The position numbers and the translations under genes were made by a program. Shown piece by piece: positions 13,428 through 26,479 of a stretch of 64,000 bases of DNA (its first letter is position 1; each line of letters begins with the position of its first letter). This stretch comes from Desmodus rotundus. Its lineage: Eukaryota > Chordata > Mammalia > Chiroptera > Phyllostomidae. Location: contig NC_071391.1 of the NCBI RefSeq assembly GCF_022682495.2, forward strand, positions 40,710,498-40,774,497, written 5' to 3'. The notes under the pieces are model-generated. The model was given only the letters and a program-made list of their open reading frames with translations. It was not told where the DNA came from and made no database searches.

Positions 13428-13544
13428 GAATTCTCGCTTTTCAATTAACTTTTTGATGCTGCGTGGACAAAGCTTGAGATAAGTGGCCAGCTGCCTTGCC
13501 TTTTAAGAAAAATCTATATTTAGTCTACCCCCGCCAATTTATTT

Positions 13545-16500
13545 AAGGTTCTCTTGGCAAATTTTCAAGTCAACGTAATTTTTTAAAATTTAGATATAAT
13601 TTACATATAAAACTTACCACTTTCAAGTGTGGTGCTCCATGGTTGTACAACTACTATTAACTTCTAATTTGAGAATATTCCTAATTAGAAGAAACCTTGT
13701 AACCATTAGCAGTCACTTCACATTCTTTCCCTCCCTGCCAGGCCCTAGCAAACGCTAATGCACTTTCTGTAGGGATTTGCCTATTCTGGACGTTTCAGTC
13801 AGTAGAAGCATGCAACATGTGGTTTTTGTATCTGGCTTCTTTTACGTAGCATAATATTTTCAAGTTAATCCTTGGTGTGTGTGTGTGTGTGTATGCCACA
13901 TATTGTTATCCATTCATCAGTTGATGGGCATTTCAGTTTCCAACTTTTTTGACGACTGTGAATAATGTTGCTCTGTTTATTAGTGTACAAGTTTTGTGTG
14001 AAGATATGTTTTAAATTCTCTTGAGCCTATACCTAGGAGTGGTTGGGTCAAAGGGTGACACTGGTTAACTTTCTGAGGAGCCACCAAATTGTTTCCTATC
14101 ACAGCCACACCATTTTACATCCCAGTGGCGCTATATGGAGATTACAATTGTTCCACGCCCTCTCCACCACTCGTTTTTTTCTGTTTTTGTTTATTTGTTT
14201 GTTTTGCTATGACTATCCTGGTGAGTGTGAGGTGGTACCTCATTGGGGTTTTGATTTGCCTTACCATAATGAAAAGGAAATTAAACATCTATTCGTATGC
14301 TTATTGGCATTCGTATGTCTTCTTTGGAGAGATTTCTCTGCAAAAATCCCTTGCCCATTTAAAAAGAAATTGGGTTGTCTTTTTATTCTTGAATTGTAAG
14401 ACTTCTTTATAAATTCTGCATACTAGACTCTCATCAGCAATATGATTTGAAAATATTTTCTTCAATTCTTTGGGTTATTTTTTCACTTTCTAAGTAATGA
14501 CCTTTGAAACACAGATAGTTTTAATTTGATGAAGTCCTTCTATTTTTTCCTTTGGTTGCTTGTGCTTAAGTGTCATATCTAAGGAACTGTTGCTTAATAC
14601 ATGACCAGAAACATGTATTACCCCTATGTTTTATTCTAAGAGTTTTATAGTTTTCGCTCTTACATTTAGGTCTTTGATCTATTTTGAGTTAATTTTGTAT
14701 GTATTGTGAGGTAGGTGTCCGTATTTGTTCTTTCGTGTATATATATGTTGTTGTCCCAGCCTCCTCTATTGAAAAGACTGTTTTTTCCCCATTGAATTGT
14801 GTTGATAACCCTTGTCAAAAATCAGTTGACTATACAGGTATGTAGGTTTATTTTTGGATTCTCAGTTCTATTCCACTGAACTGAATGTTTATACTAGGCC
14901 AGTACCACACTGTTTTGATTACTATAGTTTTAAAGTAATCTTTGAAATTGTGAAGTATGAGTCCTCCAACTTTGTTATTCTTTTCCCCAATGTTGTTTTG
15001 ACTATTCTGGTGCCTTGCACTTCCATATAAATTTTAGGATGGTCAGTTTCTGGCCTCCCCTGCCCCTGCCCCCCCCAAAAAAGACAGATGGAATTTTGAT
15101 AAAGATGACATCAAATCGGTAGATCAGTTTGGGGATATTGCCATGTTACACTATTAGGTCTTCTAAAACATGAAGACAGAGTGTCTTTCTGGTCGCTTTA
15201 ATTTCTTTAACAGGGTTTAATAGTTTTCACTATATACATATTGTACTTATTTTGTTATTTACTCTTGTTTTTTGATATTACTAGATTGAATTGTTTTCTT
15301 AATTTCATTTTCAGATTGTTCGTTGTGAGTGTGTAGAAATACGACTGATTTTTGTGTATGGTTCCTGTGTTCTGCAGCCTTGCTTGGTCTCTTAGCTTGT
15401 GTGTGTGATTCCTCAGGAGTTTTTATACACAGGGTCATGTCGTTTGCAAATAGAGATAATTTGCTCTTTTTCCATCCCACCATGGACGCTTTTAATTTTA
15501 TTTTAATGTTTAATGCTCTCCAGGCTAGAACTTGTAGTACAGTGTTAAACAGGAGCGGTGAGAGAAGACATTTTTGTCTCGTTTCTGATCTTGAGGGGAA
15601 AGCTTTCCATCTTTTACTATTAAGTATGATGTCACCTGTGGGGTTTTTGGTAGATGCCCTTTGTCAGTTTGAGGAAATTCTCAATGTTTTCATCATAAGA
15701 GTGAGGGATTTTATCCATTTTTTTCCTTTGGATACTGATGATCATGTGTTTATTTTCACCTTTATTATATTAATATTGTATAGTACACTTATTTTGTATG
15801 TTGAACCAACCTTGTATTCCTTGAGTAGATCTCCCTTTGTCATATTTGTAATCCTTTTTGTATACTACAGGGTTCAGTGTTTTGCTAGAATGTGCTGCTA
15901 ATATTATGCTGAGGACTTTTGCATTTATAGTCATTCCTAGGGAATGTCAATTTGTGCTCGTGTACATCTGCACACGTGTGCATGTGTACATGCGTGTGTG
16001 TGATGTCTTTGACTGGTTCTGGTATCAGTATAATACTGGTCTCAGGCTAGTCACTTCATTTTTGACGGATAGTTTTTGCCGGATTTTGGTAGACAGGTCT
16101 TTTCCCCCTTTCAGAACTCTGAATATGTCACCTCACTCTCTTTTGGGTTTCATGGGTTCTGATGAGAATCAGCTGTTACTGTTATTGAATATCCTTTGAA
16201 TATGATAAATCATTTTTTGTTGCTTCTTTCAAGATTTTTTCTTTGTCTTTTGACAATTTGGTTAATATATGTCTAGGTGTGGATTTTCTTAAGTTTATCT
16301 TACTTCGAGGTTTGTTTGGTTTTTTTTAAGCTTCTTGGATGTGGAGATTGTTTTTCATCAAATTTGGAAGCTTTTGGCCATTATTCTTCACATATTCTTT
16401 CTGTCTTTTTTGTTTCTGAGTCTCCTTCTGAGACTCCCATTATGTATAATTGGTACATTTGATGGTGTTCCTATTAGTGTTCAAAACTATGTTCATCTTT

Positions 16501-17965
16501 TTCACTTCTATTGTTCCTCAGACTAATCTCATTGGTGTATCTTCAAGTTCATTAGTTCTTTCTTCTGCTGGCTCAAATTGCTATTGAGTATCTCTAATGA
16601 AATTCATTTCAGTTATTGTACTTTTCAGTTCCAGAATTTCTGTTTGATTTTTTAAAAAATGATTAACATATCTTTAGTGATAATATCTGTTTGGTGAGAT
16701 ATCCTCATACTTTCTTTGAAGTTTTTAGACATATTTTCTTTCAGCTCTTTGAACATATTTAAAATAGCTCACTTGAAGTCTTTGTCTAGTAATTCCAACA
16801 TTTGGACTTCATCAGGACAAGTTTCTATTGAGGGCTTTTTTTCCCCCTTCTGTATGGTCATAATTTCTTGTTTTTTTTAAAAAAAATTTTCATGTTGCAT
16901 TTTTCTGTTGTTGTTGAAAACTGGATATTTTAAATAAGTTGGCAGCTCTGCAAGTCAGATATTCTCCCTCCCCAGGGTTTTTTGTTGCTGCTAGTTCTTG
17001 TAGTAATAGTTTGCTTAGCTCCTTTTCTGAACTAATTATGCTAAGTCTATGTTTCTTGTTTTCTGTAGCTCCTGAACCCTCTACTTACTTAGCTTAGTGG
17101 TTAACTAACAATTGCATGTAAGAGATTTGCTTAACTGCCTGTGACCAATAAATCACCAGACTTTGCTGAGGAGCCCTATGTGCACATTGGGGTACACCTT
17201 CAATGTTAAGCAAACTTTTTGTCAACTCTGCTAGCCTTTACTTTCTGCTGTGCAGAGCCTCAGGGTGAGCCAGAGATAAGAGCTTAGGGGCTCCTCAAGT
17301 CTTTTCCTGTGCATATGTATAGCTCTCTTCATGTGTGGCCTCCTAAATTCTCAAGAATATGTTAGAGCTTTTCAAATTCCACGTGGACGGAATTTGAAAA
17401 TTTTCAAATATCTTATTTCCCAGCTTTTCCTTTTAAGAATTTTGGTTAGTCTATTGCTCCAAGTGTTAATAACCGCTTAGACAGTTATGAAGTTAGAACC
17501 TGCTTGTAATTATTTTCAACAAATACCCCCTGGGAATAGATTTTTGGATTGGGTGAGCTCTGAATCAGGTCGAGTACAGACTGGCTTATAAGTGGGGCCT
17601 CCCAGGGAATCACCAGAAAGTTTAAGTAATGACTAATATTTGGGAATGAGGATTTGAAAGAGCTCCAGCTACATTCTTCTCTCCCCAGTGACTACTAGGC
17701 TGTAACAGGAATGTGGGCTATTATTTTTCAAGGCTCTTTCAGAGATGGAGAGTGGGAGATAGGACTGAGGAAAGTTAAAATTTCCTAAAGCTTACTGTTC
17801 TTACCGAGATCCAACTATTTATTTATTTAAAACAAATGTCTCCTGGGTGGCTACAAACCTTTGGTTAATTTCCAGAACTCTGAAAAGTTTATTCTAATAA
17901 CTTTTGTCAGCTTTTTTCATTGTTTTTATGGGTGAACAAAATTTTGGAGTTTCTTACTCTGCCCT
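13545..17965 (-). mobile_element. Nearly full-length L1M-type fossil, minus
   Basis: Starts with an old L1 3' end (ttagatataatttacatat, ttgatgggcatttcagtttcc), passes through reversed ORF2 text (ggtcaaagggtgac, gtgaggtggtacctcattgg, ggtatcagtataatactggtctcagg) and ends in reversed 5' region text (ttcagttccagaatttctg, tttcttactctgccc). The 190-codon plus frame at 15329-15901 is antisense to it. Many indels; ancient. A (GT)n run is at 13875-13892. Confidence 0.75.
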
Positions 17966-17999
17966 TTTTGCCAATAATCCATCATAGCTTAAGTACAAC

Positions 18000-18612
18000 T
18001 TTTTAGCCTTCATCTTTCTTGAAAATGTTGAGCCATTTGACTTTTGACCAACATTGTTCAGTGGCCTCTCTTTCTCTGATTATCCTTTCGAAGCTGATGT
18101 TTCTCATAGTTCTATCCTGGACTCTCTTCTGTTTTCATTCCACATATCATTCCTGTGTGATCTCATCTACACCCCGGGCTTCAATTTCCTCTTCTATATG
18201 TGTCTAACCTAGATTTCTCTTTATCTGTGGACTTACATGCCCACTGGCTGTTAAACATCTCTATTTCAGTATTCTAAAGTCAAACTGGCTTAGCATGTCA
18301 AACCGAACTGATTATCTTACCTAAATCTGTTCTTCCTCCTCTCTTTACAGTCTCAGTGGTTTGGTCCTCATCCCCCTCAGTGTTCAAGGTGTTCTTGACG
18401 TTTCTCTTTCTCACCGTGGTCCTCCCAGTCATTTACCAATTTCTGTCTCTCTGCTTTGTGAATATATTTCCCTCATACCTATGCTGTTTTCCTAGTTAAG
18501 GCCACATTTCTGTCTTGCTTAAACTGTGGTTAATCCTTCCCTTGTCTTACCATCTCCAGTCTTGTTCATACTTCTCTACATTTTCTATACTGCCGGTAGA
18601 ATATGCTTTCTA
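18000..18612 (+). repeat. L2 LINE internal fragment, plus
   Basis: Contains the order seen upstream of the L2 3' end: ctggactctcttctg, catgtcaaaccgaactg, cttcctcctctctttacag, catctccagtcttg, then atgctttctaaaaaagc. Confidence 0.5.
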
Positions 18613-18625
18613 AAAAAGCACATAT

Positions 18626-18790
18626 ACGGGGTCTGGCACAAATAATGCCCCCTTTTAATTACAAAATCATAAGCATGTAATTCTGCAACATAACAATATC
18701 ACACTCAAGCACACCATATGACATTTTAGGTGAAATACTCAAATTAAAACTATAAATTATTACACCCATATTATTACCCTACCAACCACA
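18626..18790. repeat. Possible DNA-transposon fragment
   Basis: Begins acggggtctggcacaaataa, resembling the terminal repeats of non-autonomous DNA elements in bats. The opposite inverted end was not found, so it may be truncated. Weak call. Confidence 0.3.
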
Positions 18791-18794
18791 CTCA

Positions 18795-19560
18795 AACAGG
18801 CCTTACACAATCTGCTGGCCCCTGCATTTTTGTCACTCCCCCACTAGGTAAACAACTGATAAGAGTATAGACACCATCCCTACCTTGGGAAGCTTTGGGT
18901 GTAGTGAGGGACACAGACAAATACATGACCAAGTACAATTCAGTATGTTGTTGAGCAAGAATAGTGCACACAGGAGAGGCAGACACCCAGCAGAGGCTCA
19001 AGAACTCAAGAAGATTTCAGAGGAGATGATATCTAAGTTGAGAGCTGCAGAAAGTAAGAATTGCAACGATGGAGGGAAGAATGCAGTGTTCCAGGCTGTC
19101 GGTGCAAGTAGGAAGGCCTGGAGAAAGCTCAGGACTGCAGGAAAGAAGTTCTGCATGTTGGACAACGTGTGTTAGGGAAATAGTATGAGATAAGCCTGAA
19201 GAGGTAAATTGAGCTCGTAGCAAACAGGCTCTCGTATGTTATGTTAAGGACTCTGTTTAATCTCAGTGATGTTGGGAACCGTTGAAGTGATTTTTGTTGG
19301 GAACAAAACATGATCAGATTTGCATATTAGAAAGAGCACCCGGGCTAGAGTGCAGAGAACGTTGGGATGAGAGAGCTGATTCGGAATTAGGGTGACCAGT
19401 TTGGAAGGGAAGGGACCAGCTGGGGAAGAGTTAGGAAGCTCTTGCAGTAATCCAGGCAAGAGATGATATTGATGTGGACATTTGGAATGGAGAAAATGGA
19501 ACAGATTTGAGAAGCGTTTCGGAAGTAGAATGAATTTGTTATTGTTCAATGTGGAGACCG
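18795..19560 (-). repeat. L2 LINE, minus
   Basis: Reads as reversed L2: acacagacaaatacatgacc, catgatcagatttgcatattagaaag, gcagtaatccaggcaagagatga, in the expected order. Open frames here are shadows. Confidence 0.65.
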
Positions 19561-21890
19561 AGGGAGGGGAGAATCTACAGAAAATTGTTTGCATTATTCA
19601 GTTAATAACACTATCTATTTCAATAGTAGCTATTTAGAACATAAAGCTATTATATATGTAAGTGTATTCATGACAAGAAAGTATATGGTGTTTTGTAAAT
19701 TTTCTTTTAAAAATTATCAACATCTGAGTTAAGTCTAAACACCTCAGCTTCCTGAAGAGACTTTACTGTTCACCTGGTAAAAGCTAATAAATGTAGACCT
19801 GATACCTGGGTCAATTACTTATTTCTATGAGCCTAGCCCTGTATTTCCTATTGGGATTCATGATTAAAATCATCTTACCTTTTCTAGTCAGCAGGTTTCT
19901 TTCCTATCATAAGTATAAAGCTATATAGTTGATTCCATCAGCTTTCCCAGGCTAAATGAAGATGTTTCTGCTTTGGAGTTTTCACTATAAAGCAATTAAA
20001 AACTTTTGCAATTTTCTATTTGTAGTGTAGTGGAAGGTTTGACTAAAGTCTTGCTGATTTTAGGTTCAGTTTCATTTGGTCACTTTTGTCAAATGAATTT
20101 ATGTCTGCATGACTAACTTTTGCTATTTGATTAAAAAGCATACTTTGAAATATGCATTCGTTGATTTTGATGGCCTTTTAAAAAGTTTATCATTTCATCA
20201 CTGAGGCATGAAAAGAGAGTCACTGATTATTTTTGCAGAAGATGTTTGGAAACTCCTATTTTTGGACTTTCATATTCTTCTGCATGGACTTCGTCGAGAT
20301 AATAATCTTACAGAAAACCACTATTCCCTGAACTATTCTAGTATTTGGTAAATGGACATGTGGTTGGAAAAGTATTGTTAAACAAAAGTAGCTTTCAGTT
20401 TAATTTTAATCAGGATCATCAATCTATTTTTATTTTAGGAACCAAAGAAAAATTTAATATTTTCAAAATATTACAGAGACATTTTTTATCTTCATCATAA
20501 AAAAAAGAAACATGATGATTTCCCTTTTAATTGAAGAGGAAAATACTTTGGCTTAAAAAGAAAGAAATCTTCTCTATTCTCAGTTGCCTTTAAAAATCTT
20601 GAACCTGTCAGTGAAACTGTGTGATCTAGTAATAACATGCCTAAGGCTTATTGCCTTTTCTTGGGCAACAGTATCAGCAAATGATGTGCTCTATCGATTT
20701 TAATCACATTGTTTTTACAGTTCCATTGCAAGGCTTTGAAAACTCACCGAGTAAATAAATCCATGGTTATGGACACCTCCTCTCTCAGAATCTAACCCGT
20801 TACATATTTTTTCCTTCTTGATCAGATGTTAAGGTATAATATAGACTAGTAATATTTTGAGAGACTGCAGAATTAATATATTTAAAAATAGAATTGTTAT
20901 AAATTCAATATTTGAGTGCCTGTAGCACTCAGAATTTAACAGTTAACCAGCTGCTTGTGGGCTGGTACCCCCGAGCCATTCCCGCTACAACTCGGTGGCA
21001 CACGTCTTGAGCACACTCGCGTGAGGTTGTATTCTGAGCTAGAGATGAGCTAATTAGATGGTGGTTTGTATCTTGGAACCCGCGTGGGACACTGTTTGGA
21101 GCATCAGATTGAGAGATCGTGACTTTGTTTACATGACAGGCCACTGGCTCTCTTATGCTAGGCAAGTACATTGTATATTGTATTTGTAAGATCTGAAACA
21201 CTGTTTCTGTAATTCAGTGATGACTTTCAATCAATAATCCTTATTTAATGGTGGCCTTTTACTGATAGAAGATGACAGAATGTAGTTCCTGTCCTGAAGG
21301 GGCTCAGCGTTAAGAGAAATAGTTTTTGTTGTTTTCTGTATTTACTAAATTAATATTATTTCTACAGAAACTTGAAAACAGGGACAAAGGCCTGTTTTTG
21401 GTGTCTTGTCATTGATTGTCTGGAGTTGTCCCATTTGCACAGATGCGGCCGAAGGGAGAAAGTTGCCTGGATATCTCTAAACTGCGCAGCCAGTATTGAA
21501 CATGGTCTTGAGGGGCAACGGCCTTTTCTCATGTGGCGTGAAACGTCTGGGTAGGACCATTATCTCACACATTTCCTTCGCTAACGAGTTTCATGTAAAG
21601 TTGATGATTAGGGGAAGTTCGTCTCTTCCAATATCCCTGGGAATACTCGGCATACAGGAAAGGCATTCTGACCACTCTTATATTAATACATTTTCTTAAT
21701 GCAACAGTGTTAATGAAGTTTGGTAAATGAAGTTTCCAAACCTCTCAAATTTACCTTCAAATTCTTAATCCAATTGATCTATTGCTAATTGGATTAATAT
21801 TCCTGAGTACACATTTACTCTGGGTGTGTGAGAGAACATTTAAGTCTACTCTCTCAGAAAACTTCAGTTTTGTAACAGGGTCTCATCAGT
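19561..21890. other. No gene or repeat recognised
   Basis: AT-rich DNA. The minus frame at 20929-21201 and small frames near 21372-21699 carry no recognised domain. Confidence 0.45.
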
Positions 21891-21894
21891 GACA

Positions 21895-22087
21895 GTCACA
21901 GTGTTGTACACCGATCGTGAGGACTGACTTGTCTTACGACTGAAGTGTGTACCCGACAGGTGCAGTGATGGACGTGTTCATTCCGGGGACCCCTTTCACA
22001 GTGTGTAGGTGTATCAAGTTACCACACTGTACACTTTAATTATCTGTGACTTTATTTGTCAATTATACCTCAGTAAAGCTGGAAAAA
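21895..22087 (+). repeat. L1 3' end fragment (L1MA-like), plus
   Basis: gtgatggacgtgttcattcc, then atcaagttaccacactgtac, and the terminal tgtcaattatacctcagtaaagctggaaaaa-type end of L1MA elements. Confidence 0.65.
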
Positions 22088-22089
22088 AG

Positions 22090-24960
22090 ATTCCTGAATA
22101 TAAGAACACTATTTTCTTTAAGCACCGTGGGCGGGGCAGAGCTGAGTGTCCATGAACAACCCTCAGGGTGGTTCTGCTTCTCTTCTGGAGTCTGTGGCGA
22201 TGCGTTTTTCGGCTGCCTTAGCTGCATGGGGGCCCCCTTGCTCACTCTTTACCTGTTATGCTCTGTTTTCTTGAGTGGACAGGACCTCTTATTTCTTTTT
22301 CCTTCTACACTTTATTTAGCCTCTTCTAGCTAATTCCACTACTCCTCAGCACATCCAGCCTTCCAGCTCATCCCTTCCTCCTCCTCACTATCCCCCCCTG
22401 CCCTGCCCCCAGGGTAGATTCTAACAAAGCCGCTCTGTTACAGGTGAGATCCGATTGGGTGAGGTGAGTTTGGGGGCTGTGACTGGTTTGGCCTGGTTCG
22501 TGGGAGGACAGCATGACTCCCGTATAGTACTGAAGGCTTCCAGCGGGGGTGAGGTCAGTTACCACTTCAGTTCCGTTTATGTCTGCCGTGCCTCAGTCGG
22601 TCATTAGAAGGGGCGATTTCATCTTCGTAGGTGTTTAGGGCTAGAACAGACCTCCAGACATCCTCGTCTATGTTTAAATGCCTACTAGGGTTTCCTGCCA
22701 GCTGACCTTCCAGCCCCTGCGTGTGCACTCCTAGTGACTGAGTCTTCTGTCTCTCACAGTTCTGTTAGGAGGTCCTTCATACTAGACTGAAGTCGGCACA
22801 CACCCTCCCTTTGAATCACACAAAGACTAATTCCTTGGGCCTGATCCTCTTCAGATCTTTGAAGAGATTAAATTCCCTTTGAGATATCCCTTCTCCATAA
22901 GACCCCCTCCTTTCTTTGATGACCCTGCATACCTGGCCTGAGTGAGTCATGATTCTGGCTCCATCCCACAGAGCTCACATTCAGACGTTCTTACTGTGCG
23001 TCTGTTATATACAGGGATGGGTCTGTGGTGGCATGAAGGTCCCTGGCTTCGGGTTGCATATTTTGTACTGGGAGGAAAGACACAGGACAACAACAGGAAA
23101 GAATCTGGGAGAGGGTCTCCTGCTTTTATCCAGTCTTTTTAAGCCAGACTTTCATAGTAAAATCTCTCTTTTTTCCTTAAACTGTGTGTGGGGGCCGTAT
23201 TTAAGACTGCCCCTCCAGATTACAGCTTAATCAGTGAGGACTTTTATACCAATTAAAATGGAAAGAAACACTGATAGCACTCATCAACTGTTAAACATTT
23301 TTTAAAAATCTATGAAATAATGTAAATTTTAAATATAGTGTAAAACCCTTTTATAAGACAACACAGACCCATTTTCCTAATCATGCCCTTTATAGATTCA
23401 GGCAACAAGTGCGGGTCTCCTTTAAAATGCAGTACTACAGTCTAAAAGCTCGCTGGGCCCCGCCCCGGGCGCGTGGGCGCCCTGCGGGGACGAGAGGCTG
23501 GGAAGCCAGTCCGCAGTCCCTCAGCTTGGTCTGCGCGATGTCAGACCGTCTACACGTTCTTCACGTGACTAGAACGCTCTTGACCGAATCGACTGACTGT
23601 TTAGATTCCTGTAGATACAGTTTTAGGAAAGAAAATGAAAAATTGCTTTGGGGGACAAAAGTTGTAGCTACTTATATCTCATAAAACCATTCTGGTGTTC
23701 ATTTTCTTGAGGAAATTGCTGTAAGTGTATCTTTTAGGGCCAATATGTAAGAGACCTTTTTATGCTTAAATAAAAGCTCAGAGTTGTTCCGTTGGCTTAT
23801 CTTAGTTCTGAAAGTAAAATGAAAACCTTTGGCCAAAGGGAAGCTCACACGTTAGTTAAATACTGACAGGATCCGAACTTACTTCATTTGTTTGCATATT
23901 GTCTGATACCTATGCTGTCCAGTCTTTGGAGACACACAAAAACACTATTATATTAGTAGCTTCTTTGGTTTTCTAATATATCTTTTTATATCTAAAGTCC
24001 TGTTTAAACATAATTCCATGGTTCTATAGAAGAGTTATTCATCTTTGTGTTTACATAAAGATATGTTAGGTTTACAATACTTGATTAATTTTATGCCTCT
24101 AAAATATGAATGACATTATATGGCCTGCTAGAAAGTAGATTTATTTTAGTAACAAATATTTCATATCAATTCATAAATGAGAAAGAAAGAAATGTGAGTA
24201 AACATTTGTTCTATTTTGGTTTTTAAGCTAAAATAATTAGAATTCAGCCAGCCAAAAAGAAATTACATTTGAAATCTAAATCTTGTCAAGAAATTTCACA
24301 TGCAGCTGTTCAACCTATTGCTGTAGAACTGCTGTGGTGAGAATGTAGAACATTACTCTGGCAAATGTAGTGGTTGCTGCGTTGGAGAACAGAAATGCAA
24401 CTTTGCAGTGAGTAATAGAAATTCCTATGCTTTCTGAGTATAGCTGCTAAATACTTCTAGGGCCATGGAAAAGTCAGAAACTGGAACGAGGAAGCCCTCA
24501 GCAGTCTATGTCAGCGTCAGTGATGTTAGGGTAACATGAGCTATTGAAGAATTGATGAAAAAATTAAAGGAACTGCTTTCTGAACAGAGCTAAGAAAAAG
24601 AATCACTTTTGATTCACAACACATACATCTTAATATGGGAAATTTCATATTTAAAGATTCTGTTGAAAGTTTGCTTGTGCGTGTGTGTGTACTTGAAGGA
24701 TATAGTAAGCACGCTTTTAGGAGTACTGTTTATTATAGTTCAGCTACACTTGAAATAAACCTTTACACTGTGAACACTTCCTTCAGTTTCTTATAAAAAG
24801 TACTCTAAAGTCAGTATTCTTAATGCATGCATAAAACGGTGCCTTACACATCCGACGTGCGGCTTTCCTACCCCTGCAGACAGAAAGCACTATTTTTCCT
24901 AAACAGAAGGGCTGTTGCTTGCAGATCTACTCCACCGCTCTGAGTCACTGGTGGTTACAG
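22090..24960. other. No gene recognised; includes a CpG-dense block
   Basis: Mostly unique-looking DNA. The block at 23448-23612 is listed separately. The 91-codon frame across it (23409-23684) has no recognised motif. Confidence 0.45.
23448..23612. promoter_or_regulatory. Short CpG-dense block with GC box
   Basis: About 165 bp with roughly 18 CpG sites, against a strongly CpG-poor surrounding. It includes gggccccgccccgggcgcg, which contains an Sp1-type GC box. It may be a small regulatory CpG cluster, a non-coding first exon or a remnant. No TATA box or confirmed exon was seen; it lies about 8.4 kb upstream of the first STK33 exon recognised. Confidence 0.3.
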
Positions 24961-24967
24961 GCTTATC

Positions 24968-25180
24968 CCGTATTATTCGGACTACAAGATGCACTTTTCC
25001 TCCCCAAATTTGGTAGGAAAATGGGCGTGCGTCTTACAGTCCTAATGTTGCTTACCTGGCTCACTACAGGATTTCTGCTTTAAAGGATGTTATTAAATAT
25101 TTTACCACATTTTTTGCTTCAAAAATTTTCCTATTTTCCTCCTTTAAAACCTAGGTGCGTCTTATGGTCCGAAAATACGG
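24968..25180. mobile_element. Fold-back MITE-like element
   Basis: Left end ccgtattattcggactac and right end gtccgaaaatacgg are inverted repeats of about 26 nt with a few differences. The left half (24968 to about 25046) is itself a palindrome: aagatgcacttttcctcc pairs with aggaaaatgggcgtgcgtctt. Non-coding; transposase family not certain. Flanking duplication not resolved. Confidence 0.6.
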
Positions 25181-25689
25181 TATTTAACCTGAAATGCAAA
25201 GCATTTTCTTCCATGGCCTGAAGTTAAATCATTTTGCAAAGTGTGTACAAATATATTCTGAGTTGGTTTTTTTTGTCTTGCTACATATACTTGAAAAACA
25301 AAGCCAAGCGTTTGCGACAATGGCGCGTGTGTGTTTAGTGGCGTCAGTTGTGTTCTTTTTTCCCTTTCCCAGTGGAGGGTGCTTTTTATGTAACTTTTCC
25401 AGTGCTCACCCTTATGAGTTTTAATCACAGCAGGAAAATTTTTTACACCACTTTTATAAACGGCCATACTTATGGGTTGACTTGTCCACAATTTCTGTCT
25501 AATGATCTTAGCATATGCTGTACACATTACCTGGGGTAAATGTAAGTACAGTATTTAGAATTTTTACATCTATTCACAAATGAGATTGGCCTTCTAAGAA
25601 TTCCTTTCCCCCTTTTGAGATTACTGCTATGGTAAGATTGTGGTTATTCCAGCAGAATGAAACGAACCGTAGGGCCTTTCACTGCTTCG

Positions 25690-26080
25690 GAACAGTTTAT
25701 ATGGGAATCATCTGTTCCCTAAAAGTAGGAAAGAACTCTGGGAGAGAGCTCCCGAGTGGCATGGTAAGTACTATGAATAAAAATAAAGCAAGGTAAGGGG
25801 ACAGAGTGAACGGGCCTGTCGTTTTAGATGATGTGCTTAGAAAGGGTCTCTCAAATGAGCAGAAACAACTGTGAAGCGAGGGAGCTAGGCATGCAAGTGT
25901 CTGAAGAAAGAGCATCCTCGGCAGAGGAAGCATAGGGCCAAAGCCGTGAAGAGGGTGTGTGCTTGGCAGATTCAAGGAGCAGCAAAGGAGCTAGCGTGTC
26001 TGGAGCAAGGGAGAAAATGGTAAGATAAGAAATCTGAGAGGTAGAGAGGGGTCAGTTTTGGGGGGATCTTATAGGCAAAA
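25690..26080 (-). repeat. L2 LINE, minus
   Basis: Reversed L2-like text: gtacta-tgaataaaaataaagc, gaaagagcatcctcggcagaggaagc, aggccaaagccgtgaag-like part, ggatcttataggc. Borders approximate. Confidence 0.45.
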
Positions 26081-26479
26081 TTCAACAAAACATACATTTC
26101 TTTGTCATTTCTATTCAGCTTAAATTTTGTTCCTTACTCATATTTTTCTCTTTTTGGTTTGATAACTCATGTAGTATATTTTTAATCTTTTCCTATTTTT
26201 AATGAAAATTTAAGAATATACATTTTCTTAAAATAGCTTTGCTTTCATTCTGTAAGGTTCATGGCCATAAGTCATGTCGCCATCCCCAAGCTGCAAGGGA
26301 GGCCAGCAAATAGATTTTAATGAGCACGTTACTGCCCCAGACAAAATCAGGATTCTGTTAGTAAAGAAGGATGGGATAATAAGTATTGGATAAAATACTA
26401 GCAATATCATAAAATCCTGTGGACCCAGGAGATTTTCCTTCAGATTCCCATAGTATACAGATTGTTACCAAGCATTGTG

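Noticed and set aside
15329..15901. 190-codon plus-strand open frame, the longest in the window
   Set aside because: It is antisense to a minus-strand L1M fossil, is hydrophobic with no domain, and follows reversed ORF2 text.
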